Of a stretch of 64,000 nt of DNA, positions 15,546 to 24,074 are shown in pieces. The notes below the pieces were generated by a model. The model was not told where the DNA came from. It saw nothing but the letters and a program-made list of their open reading frames with translations, and did not search any database. Source of the DNA: Tissierellales bacterium (GTDB lineage Bacteria > Bacillota > Clostridia > Tissierellales > VENL01). The first letter of the stretch is position 1. Each line of letters opens with the position of its first letter. The stretch is taken from the NCBI GenBank assembly GCA_028280805.1, contig JANQLB010000118.1, positions 62,001-126,000 of the forward strand, given 5' to 3'. A program made the translations under genes and the position numbers.

Positions 15546-17474
15546 TTAAATAAAACGTTTATATGCAGATTCTAATAACATGTGAGTTGTTATGATATAG
15601 ATAAGTTTCATGCTTTGTATAATATTAAACTGAGGGTAATCTGAAGGTTGTTTTAATGATTTTATCAACGATAAAACTGCATTATAATCAAAAATGCCAT
15701 ATTTATTAAATGTATTTTTTGATAGATATGATTCAAATTTTTCTGTGTTTTTTAAGAAAAGTTCTGCACCGGATGTAGAGTATTGATATTTTTTTCTTTT
15801 CAAGATTGAGTGAGGGACTATGTCTTCAAAAGTTTCTTTTAAAATATGCTTTTCGTTGTATCCACATAATTTGAGATTGTCTGGAATAGAGTACGCAAGT
15901 GTTATCAAGCGACGGTCAAGAAATGGATACCTTCCTTCAATTGAGTTTGCCATAAGTACTCTGTCACCTTGTGTTGATAACAGATAACCAGCTAAAAGTA
16001 TCTGCATTTGAACAGCCTGACATTTCTTTAATATCGACAGATTGCTTGATTCCTCGCTGAATTGTTGATAGATTTCATCATTAATATTCTTAAGGTCAAT
16101 ATATGACTTGTTCTCACGATTAAAATAATCAATAATAGAAAAACTTTCAGATATACGTGATTTCATAGAATACATAAAATCATTACTTCCATTTAAAAAT
16201 TTAGAATAATATTTTTTATAACCTTCTAGTATGTAACTATTATTGAAATTACTAAATGGTACGACATTTCTAACTTCGTTTAACCGAATATTAGATGCTG
16301 GATTAAGTGAACAATATTTTCTAAAAAGTGTTTCTTTATATAAGTCATATCCATAAAACAGCTCGTCTGCTCCTTCGCCGCTTAAAACAAACTTGATACC
16401 ATTTTCACGAGCTGCTCTGGAAAGCATATACATTGGAATAGCACCCAACTTATAAAGCGGTACTTCACAATGCTTTATGACGTTTGGAAGTTCTGAAATA
16501 ATATCATCATCACTTATCGTTAGTTTTATATGTTCTCCTTTATTACCTTTGATGGCTAATGACTGATATGCAGATTCATCTATTTTATAATCTCGAAATC
16601 CCAGAGAAAACGTAGAAAATTCATTATAGCCACATTCATTCAAAAGCTTCAACAAAATTGTAGAGTCTAACCCGCCGCTTAAATAAATCCCCCATTTTAT
16701 ATTAGAATCACACATAAGCCTGTCCGAAACAGACTTAATAAGAGTTGTACGTATTTGAGATTTAAGTTGAGTAATACTATCGTAATTGAATTTTTTGTTA
16801 TAATCAGAAAAACGATGATAGTTTTTAATTTGTATACTATTTGTGTTATCTATAATTGCATACCCGGATGGTGGAATCTGATAAATATTTTCAAAAACTG
16901 TTCTACCTTGAACCGGTGACCAGTAAACAAACTGTTCATAGAGTCCACTTATACTGGGACGTAAATCAACTGTATCTGCATTAACAATTGCTTTAATCTC
17001 TGACCCAAAATAAACTATGTCATTTTCTACACAGTAATAAAGCGGACAAATACCTACTCTATCTCTTGCAATAAACACTTTACTGTTAGCTTTATCATAA
17101 ATGGCAAATGCAAATTGACCATCAATTTTATGTAGAAGCTTAGTTCCAAATTCCTCATACAAATGCACTATAATCTCAGAGTCACAAGATGAGCAAAAGA
17201 CATGCCCCTTTGCAATCAAATCGTTCATTAGCTCGGTATAATTATAAATTTCTCCATTAAATACTGCAACTATAGATTTATCCTCATTAAAAAGAGGTTG
17301 TCCTCCGTTTTTGCTGTCAACAATACTTAATCTTGCTGAACCCAAATGAACCATTTGACTATGATAGTAACCTTCTGAATCCGGCCCTCTGTGAACTATT
17401 GAACCAACCATTCTTTCTATAACATGGCTAGGCAGATTATTTCCCAGTGAAATCATTCCTGCAATGCCACACAT
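15546..17474 (-). CDS. Asparagine-synthetase-like glutamine amidotransferase linked to the TOMM cluster
   Basis: 642 residues. Start set at ATG 17472-17474 so that Cys2 (MCGIAGMISL) becomes the N-terminal nucleophile of the class II glutaminase domain, with GGGGGAAG upstream; the longer in-frame ORF to 17564 lies in the 5' leader. The glutaminase domain (1-200; RLSIVD, FNGEIYNY, CDSEII) is followed by an ATP-pyrophosphatase synthetase domain with YLSGGLDSTIL and LSGEGADELFYGY. The family makes Asn, but homologues also amidate peptide carboxylates (for example in thiopeptide maturation) or close lasso peptides. Directly upstream of the precursors on the same strand, it may amidate the C-terminal Cys (inference); ordinary asparagine synthesis remains possible. 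Confidence 0.88.
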   Translation of the reverse strand: MCGIAGMISLGNNLPSHVIERMVGSIVHRGPDSEGYYHSQMVHLGSARLSIVDSKNGGQPLFNEDKSIVAVFNGEIYNYTELMNDLIAKGHVFCSSCDSEIIVHLYEEFGTKLLHKIDGQFAFAIYDKANSKVFIARDRVGICPLYYCVENDIVYFGSEIKAIVNADTVDLRPSISGLYEQFVYWSPVQGRTVFENIYQIPPSGYAIIDNTNSIQIKNYHRFSDYNKKFNYDSITQLKSQIRTTLIKSVSDRLMCDSNIKWGIYLSGGLDSTILLKLLNECGYNEFSTFSLGFRDYKIDESAYQSLAIKGNKGEHIKLTISDDDIISELPNVIKHCEVPLYKLGAIPMYMLSRAARENGIKFVLSGEGADELFYGYDLYKETLFRKYCSLNPASNIRLNEVRNVVPFSNFNNSYILEGYKKYYSKFLNGSNDFMYSMKSRISESFSIIDYFNRENKSYIDLKNINDEIYQQFSEESSNLSILKKCQAVQMQILLAGYLLSTQGDRVLMANSIEGRYPFLDRRLITLAYSIPDNLKLCGYNEKHILKETFEDIVPHSILKRKKYQYSTSGAELFLKNTEKFESYLSKNTFNKYGIFDYNAVLSLIKSLKQPSDYPQFNIIQSMKLIYIITTHMLLESAYKRFI

Positions 17475-17581
17475 TGTATCTTCCCCCAATCCACATGAAT
17501 AATTGTGTCCTAACAAGAAAATTAATTGTTTATCAGCTCTATTATATAGTAGTTTTACATACATTTTTTACTTACAATGTT

Positions 17582-17610
17582 ATTATATCACCATAATATA
17601 CATTAATCAA
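17582..17610 (-). promoter_or_regulatory. Promoter of the amidotransferase/TOMM operon
   Basis: Minus strand TTGATT (17605-17610), 17 bases, TATAAT (17582-17587). Transcription would begin near 17575, giving a leader of about 100 bases before the MCGIAG start. Confidence 0.55.
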
Positions 17611-17713
17611 CATATTATCTAATGTTTTTTTTATATAAATAAATTAACCTTTTGAGATAATTATTACATAATAAAATTAATAAACTATTTTAATAACTTG
17701 AACTAAATATATA

Positions 17714-19051
17714 CTATTTTAGTTCTATTGGTTTGCCAAATGGCCTTTTTACTAGAAAAATCAATGCTATGATTATAGTAACATATTCTGTCAGAGCTAT
17801 AGGTATCCATAATCCAATCTCTCCAAATATTACGGGTAATACCAATAAGCTGACTAATATAACTATCACACTTCTTGAAAGTGCTATTATTATAGAAATT
17901 AACGGTTGATTAATAGCTGTGTAATAAGTTGTTAATACTATATTTACTCCAAGTACTACAAAACTTAAAGAATAAAATTTTAGAATGTACTGAGTAAGCT
18001 CTATTGTTTGTTTATGTGCCACAAATAATGAAGCGACTTCTCTTCCAAAAAATCCCGTTAATATAGCCAACAATACTCCAATAGCAACACCAGTATTAAT
18101 AGCTATTCTCCTTAAAGATTTAACACGGTTAAATTGATTTGCTCCAAAGTTAAAGCTGATAGGAGATTGTATACCGTCTGATATGCCATAAAAGAGTACA
18201 GTTGCAAGATTAAAAATTTGTAACGCAATACCATATGCAGACACCCCAATTTCTCCTAAATATTTTAAAATAATTATATTATAAACAAATCCCGTTATAG
18301 AAACAGCTATCATACTTAGCATTTCACTCGACCCGTTATAAAGCATTTCTGCTATATCTTTTTTTCTAAACTCTGGCTTTCTTAAACTCCAGTTTTTTGA
18401 TTTTATTATTAATACTAAAAATATTATACTTGGAACAATCTGTCCTATTCCTGTAGCAATAGCAGCCCCCTTTATCCCTAGGTCTAAAACTACAATTAAA
18501 AGATAATCGAGTATAATATTTGTAATAGTACCTATTGCCATAATAATTACTACTGTAATTGGTTTACCTTCTAATTTTATAAAAGGACTGAGTGTCATAG
18601 GCAGTAAAAAACCTAATACAAAGAAGCTAACAAAATACATATATTCACTTGCATATAAAGCAACATTACCAGATATGTTTAATAATTTTGGTATAGTTTC
18701 ATGAAGAAAGAATAATAAAAGGGTTATAACAATACCAATAATAAAAATTAATGATAATGTTAGATTAAAGAAATTATTACTTTTTTCATAATCATTATTA
18801 CCTTTATATATACCTGCTAATGTCGAACCACCTATTCCTATCATAGGAGCGATACTTGCGATAATCATAATTATTGGTGCAATCAATGTTATTGCAGCAA
18901 TACCTTCAGGTCCTACAAAATGCCCAATAAAAATAGTATCTATTAGCATAGCCGCATTTGTTGTTATCATGGCTATAATAGAAGGAATAACGTATGCTAA
19001 AAAAATTTTTTTAGCACTTGTTGTTTTTAAATTTATTTCATTATTTTTCAT
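17714..19051 (-). CDS. MATE-family multidrug/peptide exporter
   Basis: 445 residues, twelve hydrophobic helices, MATE pattern (AMLIDTIFIGHFVGPEGIAA near 30-50; GIGGSTLAGIYKGNND near 72). MATE proteins export cationic compounds with Na+ or H+. The gene is transcribed from the MerR-type promoter at 19201-19231 and lies just upstream of the TOMM operon on the same strand; whether it serves the peptide or is an independent drug pump cannot be told from sequence. Confidence 0.9.
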   Translation of the reverse strand: MKNNEINLKTTSAKKIFLAYVIPSIIAMITTNAAMLIDTIFIGHFVGPEGIAAITLIAPIIMIIASIAPMIGIGGSTLAGIYKGNNDYEKSNNFFNLTLSLIFIIGIVITLLLFFLHETIPKLLNISGNVALYASEYMYFVSFFVLGFLLPMTLSPFIKLEGKPITVVIIMAIGTITNIILDYLLIVVLDLGIKGAAIATGIGQIVPSIIFLVLIIKSKNWSLRKPEFRKKDIAEMLYNGSSEMLSMIAVSITGFVYNIIILKYLGEIGVSAYGIALQIFNLATVLFYGISDGIQSPISFNFGANQFNRVKSLRRIAINTGVAIGVLLAILTGFFGREVASLFVAHKQTIELTQYILKFYSLSFVVLGVNIVLTTYYTAINQPLISIIIALSRSVIVILVSLLVLPVIFGEIGLWIPIALTEYVTIIIALIFLVKRPFGKPIELK

Positions 19052-19176
19052 TTATTCATCTCCTAGTTATTGTAATTGTCTAAGTTGCTGTTCGTTAATT
19101 TCTTTATCGTTTAAATAGCATTAAAAACTTTTACATGATAAAATATTTCTCTATTAACATCCCCTTCTATTTCAAC

Positions 19177-19205
19177 TTGACATTTTTCAAGTACTATTTT
19201 AAGAT
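19177..19205 (+). promoter_or_regulatory. Promoter of the merR-family gene
   Basis: TTGACA (19177-19182), 17 bases, TAAGAT (19200-19205) on the plus strand. It overlaps the -10 of the divergent MATE promoter, so one MerR dimer could control both directions. Confidence 0.55.
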
Positions 19206-19231
19206 AAAGTATAGTGTTACCGTATAGTCAA
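19201..19231 (-). promoter_or_regulatory. MerR-type promoter/operator for the MATE gene
   Basis: On the minus strand TTGACT (19226-19231) and TATCTT (19201-19206) are separated by 19 bases, the over-long spacer typical of MerR-activated promoters. The spacer holds an imperfect dyad TATACGGT-A-ACACTATA with six of eight positions matching. This is strong evidence that the adjacent regulator controls the exporter. Confidence 0.75.
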
Positions 19232-19280
19232 GAGTTATTTATAATTCTTTCTAAATTATTTTTACAAAAGAGGTTATATT

Positions 19281-20093
19281 ATGAACAAAAATTTTCAATC
19301 ATATTTTACAACAGGAGAATTTTGTAAATTAACTAAAACAACAAAACATACTCTCTTTCATTATGATAAAATAGGGTTGTTTTCTCCTAGTAAAGTAAAC
19401 GATAAAGGCTATAGATATTATTCATCCCACCAAATTGAATTGTTCTATACTATTGAATTACTAAAAAAGATAGGATTATCATTATCGGAGATTAAAGTAT
19501 ATTTAAAAAACCGAAATCCAGAAAATATTCTATCACTTTTAACAGAAATAGAAGATAAAATTAATGAAGAAATGAAAAGATTACACCAAGTAGAAAAATT
19601 TATAAAGACTAAAAAGGAGTCCCTTCAAAGTGCTTTAAACATAGATAAAAATGAAATAAAAGTTGCTTATTGCAATAGAAAATATTTTCTATTATCTGAT
19701 AAAATACCTAATAAAGCAACAGAAAAACAAGATGTAACTATCTTGCAAAATCTCATTATATACTGTAAAGATAATAACATTACGACCTTTAATCCAATAG
19801 GAGGAATCGGTAATGTTGATGAAAATATATTTGAATCTCTGTCTTATTATTATGTGACTATAGAACAGCCAATAAAAAGTGACAGATTATATGAAAAGCC
19901 TGCTGGGAATTACCTTATTGCTTATTATAAAGGATCTGATGATTTAAATGATACTTATAAAAGAATAATGGATTATATAAACAAGCACAATCTTAAAACA
20001 GAACAATTTGTTTACGGTGATACTGTTATTGATGATTTTTATATTGAAAAATGGGAAGATTACTTAATTGAAATATCTATAAGGGTTATATAA
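19281..20093 (+). CDS. MerR-family regulator with effector-binding domain
   Basis: 270 residues. N-terminal MerR winged helix (FTTGEFCKLTKTTKHTLFHYD; KGYRYYSSHQIELFYTIELL), dimerisation coil (about 90-115) and a C-terminal multidrug-binding (GyrI-like) domain ending in an acidic IEKWEDYLIEISIRV strand, as in BmrR/BltR-type drug sensors. Divergent to the MATE gene and separated by an operator-promoter. Likely activates the exporter when a ligand binds. Confidence 0.9.
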   Translation: MNKNFQSYFTTGEFCKLTKTTKHTLFHYDKIGLFSPSKVNDKGYRYYSSHQIELFYTIELLKKIGLSLSEIKVYLKNRNPENILSLLTEIEDKINEEMKRLHQVEKFIKTKKESLQSALNIDKNEIKVAYCNRKYFLLSDKIPNKATEKQDVTILQNLIIYCKDNNITTFNPIGGIGNVDENIFESLSYYYVTIEQPIKSDRLYEKPAGNYLIAYYKGSDDLNDTYKRIMDYINKHNLKTEQFVYGDTVIDDFYIEKWEDYLIEISIRVI

Positions 20094-20197
20094 TCTAACC
20101 CTTTATAAACCTTGTTTAAATATCTTATGAAATCAATGGATATGTATAATGCTCGTAATATTAGCTGTAAACGTATTAAACATGTGTTTAATAAAGT

Positions 20198-20243
20198 AAG
20201 ACTCAGTTTGGGTGAAGTTTTAACTTCATCTAAACTGAGTCTT
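20198..20243. terminator. Long hairpin terminator after merR-like gene
   Basis: AAGACTCAGTTT / AAACTGAGTCTT outer stem with an inner GTGAAGTT / AACTTCAT stem. Very stable; followed by only a short T-rich stretch, so it probably acts from both sides. Confidence 0.65.
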
Positions 20244-20374
20244 GATTTATTAGGGAATAGTTTGTATACAGACGGAAATTTTAATAAAATTTGATGTTCT
20301 TCTTCATTTTATAATGAATCATTGTTATTTGAGTTCTTGCTCTCTTTAATCCACCGAATAAAGTCTACTATTTA

Positions 20375-20900
20375 TTAAGGATTTTGTACTGTCACAACAG
20401 TTCTTCTATTGTTCTTTTTGATGAATTCAATTTCGACCTTTCCATCTGCGATAAAACCACGTGTACCGTCCGGTTTAATTTTAAATCCCCAGCCCATGAA
20501 GTCGCGAAATGGTATGATTGTGCAAGATCGAATTGACTTTATATCGTCAATTTTTGTCTTGCTCTTAAATAACCCCATAACTACTTTGATGTAGTTTTGA
20601 TTAACTTCAGCAGTTATATAAACAAGAAGCAATTATGCCATAGTATTGCAGTAGCTCAAAATTAAACCTATCTCGTACAATACCTATAATAAAAATTGTT
20701 GTAAGTACAACCAGCCAAAAAATTGCATCAATCTTGTATAGTATCCAAATATGGTTTTTTTCTTTAATTACTTTAGTTTTATCAAACGGTTGAGATGGAA
20801 TAATCAACTCTGCAGCTTCAAGCAATCGAAAGAGCTGTCTCTCCACCTGTTTTCTAACTGCCTTGTTTACTTCCTGTTTTGAAGGACTTTCAGGATAGAA
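20375..20900 (-). pseudogene. Frameshifted PH-domain-like membrane protein (DUF6141-like)
   Basis: Two overlapping reading frames make one protein: the upstream part (frame to 20607) has KIDAIFWLVVLTTIFIIGIV, a membrane hairpin, and the downstream part (frame from about 20632) continues with VNQNYIKVVMGLFKSKTKI and DDIKSIRS...RDFMGWGFKIKPDGTRGF, the PH-like beta domain of small DUF6141-type proteins. The frame changes near 20610-20635. The upstream frame opens after a TAA near 20910 with no good start codon. A remnant on both counts. Confidence 0.6.
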
Positions 20901-21023
20901 AATATATTTTTAGATTATCTGGTTAAATAATTTTATAGATTACTTTAATGGCTATATTTTAATTAAAGCAGACTTTATAGGCTTGTGAATGGAGTGTAGT
21001 TGATTTACAACATATAATTCCCC

Positions 21024-21077
21024 TTGACAATCTCTGTCTATTGAGATAGACTAGATATGCAGTCTACTGCAATAGAC
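21024..21077 (+). promoter_or_regulatory. Promoter with two BlaI/MecI-type operators
   Basis: TTGACA (21024-21029), 17 bases, TAGACT (21047-21052). Two dyads GTCTA-N6-TAGAC occupy 21036-21051 and 21062-21077, 26 bp centre to centre; the first covers the -10. This layout fits autorepression by the adjacent BlaI-like protein. Confidence 0.75.
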
Positions 21078-21097
21078 AATATATTGGAGGCTTGCTA

Positions 21098-21457
21098 ATG
21101 TTAAAATTACATGAAAGTGAATATAAACTTATATCTATAGTATGGGATAATGAACCTATTACATCTAAAGAACTAACAATAATTAGCGAAGAAAAATTAG
21201 GTTGGAAAAGAACAACTACGTATACAGTTTTAAAGAAACTTATAACAAAGAATTTTCTAAAAAATGAAAGTACCGTAGTCACATCTTTAATTAAGAGAAA
21301 AGATGTACAAAAATATGAATGTGAAGAAATAATAAATAATAGGTTTAATGGTTCTCTCACTGGATTTATTACATCATTTGTAAATGGAAAAAAACTTTCA
21401 AAAGAAGAAGTTGCGCATCTTCAAAACCTTATTAATGAACATAAGGAGGAAAGCTAA
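21098..21457 (+). CDS. BlaI/MecI-family transcriptional repressor
   Basis: 119 residues. Winged-helix domain with KLHESEYKLISIVWDNEPIT and GWKRTTTYTVLKKLITKNFL, then the dimerisation helix SKEEVAHLQNLINEH. ATG at 21098 chosen because GGAGG lies seven bases upstream; a TTG six bases earlier is too close. The stop directly abuts the ATG of the BlaR1-like gene, as in blaI-blaR pairs, in which the partner protease triggers repressor cleavage. Confidence 0.92.
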   Translation: MLKLHESEYKLISIVWDNEPITSKELTIISEEKLGWKRTTTYTVLKKLITKNFLKNESTVVTSLIKRKDVQKYECEEIINNRFNGSLTGFITSFVNGKKLSKEEVAHLQNLINEHKEES

Positions 21458-23893
21458 ATGGAGTTTTTATCTAATATATTTTTACAAGTATGGGATAGAT
21501 CATATCAAACCATCTTGGTAATAATTGTTATATTATTATTAAGAACACTTTTTAATAAAGTAGATAAGCGAATCACTGTACTATTTTGGTTTATTCCTTT
21601 TTTCAGACTAGGATTTCCAATAAGATTAAAGTCATATTTTAGTTTACTTCCTAAAACTAAGACATTTACTTATAGTGAAATTGTAAATTCTACAGAAGGA
21701 ATAACTGTTGCACCGCAATATTCAACTAGCACATTTTCATATATTGCAACAAGTGATACTGGAAAACAAATATCAAACAATGCACTAGATGTAATTGGTC
21801 TACTTATAAATATATTTAGTGTTATTTGGATTATTGGATTAGCCATATTACTACTTTATAATATTATATCTATAATTAATCTTAAAAAACGTTTGTCTAC
21901 AGCAACTAAGATAGATACAAACATTTTTGAAAGTAATATGATAAATTCTCCCTTTACTATCGGTTTTATTAAGCCTAAAATATACATACCTACTAATATT
22001 ACTGAAAAAGAAAGAGAAATTATACTAAGTCATGAGTTAACTCACATTAAAAATTATGATTATATTATAAAGCCTTTTGTATATGTCACTACATTACTTC
22101 ACTGGTTTAATCCACTTGTATGGTTATCATACATTCTATACTCAAAAGATATGGAAATGGCTTGTGATATAAGAGTACTCGAAAATGCTAATAAGGATAT
22201 AAAAAAAGATTACTCTCAAACACTTCTTAATTTTGCAAGTAAAGATAAATATTTAAATAAAATACCTTTGGCATTTTCAGAAAATAGTATTAAAACAAGA
22301 ATTAAAAATGTATTATCATATAAAAAAACACCTATATGGATTACAATAATATGTTTAATTATAATTTTAGTTGTTAGTACCTCACTTATTTCAGATAAAA
22401 CAGATACATCATTTAAAGAAAGGTTTTTAAGTAGTGATCATATACTCAAAAATAAATTCAACCCTGTATATGATGAAGAATTTATAGACTTTATAATTGA
22501 AAAATATAAAAATAATACAAAAAATATGCCATCTAAATTGAATAATGGAGTAGTTTTTCTAACTCCTAATTTAGTCACAAACACACTTAATAAATATAGT
22601 GATGAAATGAGTATTATAGATATGAGTGATATTCATAAAGATAATCAAGAATTAAGAGTATCTTATCGTATATATTTAGATGATTATGGTAGCAATTTAA
22701 CTTTTGTGGAAGAAAATTATATGATAATTGAATATATTTCAGATGATTTAACAGGTAAATCTCAGGAATTAATGATTCCTAAAGATATGTATGATGAATT
22801 GCTTTTTACAATGATGGTAAGAAGTTATTTTGAGCCTAGTGAAATTGCAAATCTTATGCTAGATGGTATTTTAACTAATCAGGTAAGTGTAAATGAAGTA
22901 CCTATAAATACAACTAATTATATTAGTTTTGATTTTGGTGGTGAAGGCTATTATATTTATGAAAAAGGTGGAAAATACTACTGTGAATTACCTTATGTGT
23001 TTATAAAAGAGTTATCTAAACCAACATATGAAACTGGGTTAAATTATATAAACGAGATACATCAGTTACATAAAAATGGTAATGGCGAAAGTATTGAGTA
23101 TATAATAGAAAATAATTTAAAGAAAATAATGTCATACCCTAAAACATCGTCTAATCCATATGATTATATTAAAAACGGTGACGAATATGAATATTTATTA
23201 AAGCAGAGTTATATATATGGTGATGCTTTTGTAGAGTATTTGATTAATGAACTAGAAACTGCAGATGTTGATGGTCTTAGAGAAGAAATAATAAAGATTT
23301 TATGTGCTGAAATATTAGCTGAAAGAAACAATGTAAAAAAATATGACCAACTACTTCCAAGTGAATTTATAGAGCAGCTTGATATTGTTGAGATGAAAAA
23401 ACCTCCTAAATTTATAATGAAAGCTGATAATGAAATTTTACAAATGGCATACGATGCACTTTCTACGCAAATTCCATATAAAAATGAGGTGGAAATCTAT
23501 TGTCCACTAATATTTGATAGTTTCGAGCATGAAGGAAAATTTAAAATTATATCACTTACTTATAGCAATAATTTTAAATATTTAGGTGATAGATTAGTAG
23601 AAAGTGGAGGAAGTCATATTCCTATGGCAATAATATATGATATAGATGATAATGGTAGATATTTATTTGAAAAGATAATAAATGCTAAAGATGGTTCATA
23701 TTATTTTTCTTCGATAGAAGAATTTTGTTATCCAAAAACTAATTTAGCAAAAGAAGTAGGAGATACACAAAGGCATATTAAAAAACAAGAAAAAAATATG
23801 ATAGATAATATTAAGTATTATAATGATTATTATAATTTAGGTATTAAATATATAGAAAAATTTAATGGTGATAAAGAGTATTTATATAAGTAG
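21458..23893 (+). CDS. BlaR1/MecR1-like M56 membrane metallopeptidase with unusual C-terminal sensor
   Basis: 811 residues. N-terminal part has four membrane helices and the zinc motif HELTH at 192-196, with PFTIGFIKPKIYIP upstream, typical of M56 peptidases. After the last helix (about 290-310) come some 500 extracellular residues. These do not show the penicillin-binding SxxK/SxN/KTG motifs of BlaR1, so the sensed signal is probably not a beta-lactam bound covalently. No target resistance gene follows in the operon; the pair may regulate genes elsewhere. Confidence 0.85.
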   Translation: MEFLSNIFLQVWDRSYQTILVIIVILLLRTLFNKVDKRITVLFWFIPFFRLGFPIRLKSYFSLLPKTKTFTYSEIVNSTEGITVAPQYSTSTFSYIATSDTGKQISNNALDVIGLLINIFSVIWIIGLAILLLYNIISIINLKKRLSTATKIDTNIFESNMINSPFTIGFIKPKIYIPTNITEKEREIILSHELTHIKNYDYIIKPFVYVTTLLHWFNPLVWLSYILYSKDMEMACDIRVLENANKDIKKDYSQTLLNFASKDKYLNKIPLAFSENSIKTRIKNVLSYKKTPIWITIICLIIILVVSTSLISDKTDTSFKERFLSSDHILKNKFNPVYDEEFIDFIIEKYKNNTKNMPSKLNNGVVFLTPNLVTNTLNKYSDEMSIIDMSDIHKDNQELRVSYRIYLDDYGSNLTFVEENYMIIEYISDDLTGKSQELMIPKDMYDELLFTMMVRSYFEPSEIANLMLDGILTNQVSVNEVPINTTNYISFDFGGEGYYIYEKGGKYYCELPYVFIKELSKPTYETGLNYINEIHQLHKNGNGESIEYIIENNLKKIMSYPKTSSNPYDYIKNGDEYEYLLKQSYIYGDAFVEYLINELETADVDGLREEIIKILCAEILAERNNVKKYDQLLPSEFIEQLDIVEMKKPPKFIMKADNEILQMAYDALSTQIPYKNEVEIYCPLIFDSFEHEGKFKIISLTYSNNFKYLGDRLVESGGSHIPMAIIYDIDDNGRYLFEKIINAKDGSYYFSSIEEFCYPKTNLAKEVGDTQRHIKKQEKNMIDNIKYYNDYYNLGIKYIEKFNGDKEYLYK

Positions 23894-23912
23894 CAGAAAA
23901 ACAGCTTCGGCT

Positions 23913-23971
23913 GCTTCAGACTTTAGACAAAGCCTGTTCATTTGAGTATACTTTGGTCTATAGTCTGAAGC
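23913..23971. terminator. Long imperfect inverted repeat after the BlaR1-like gene
   Basis: GCTTCAGACTTTAGACAAAG (23913-23932) pairs with CTTTGGTCTATAGTCTGAAGC (23951-23971) with few mismatches. It may end the blaI-blaR transcript; there is no T-run right after it. Confidence 0.45.
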
Positions 23972-24074
23972 ACCATTTAAAAAAGTGCTTTTTCAAAAAA
24001 ATAGCGGGGATAGATTACTTCTTTCATTGGGAGTCCCTTTTAAACTCACTTTTAATACCGATTTAAGAAAGCTA

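Noticed and set aside
15546..17474. Lasso-peptide cyclase
   Set aside because: Cys2 glutaminase site is intact and no B-protein or lasso precursor is present; an amidotransferase role fits better.
20112..20294. 60-codon ORF after the merR-like gene
   Set aside because: Runs through the long terminator hairpin and has no ribosome site.
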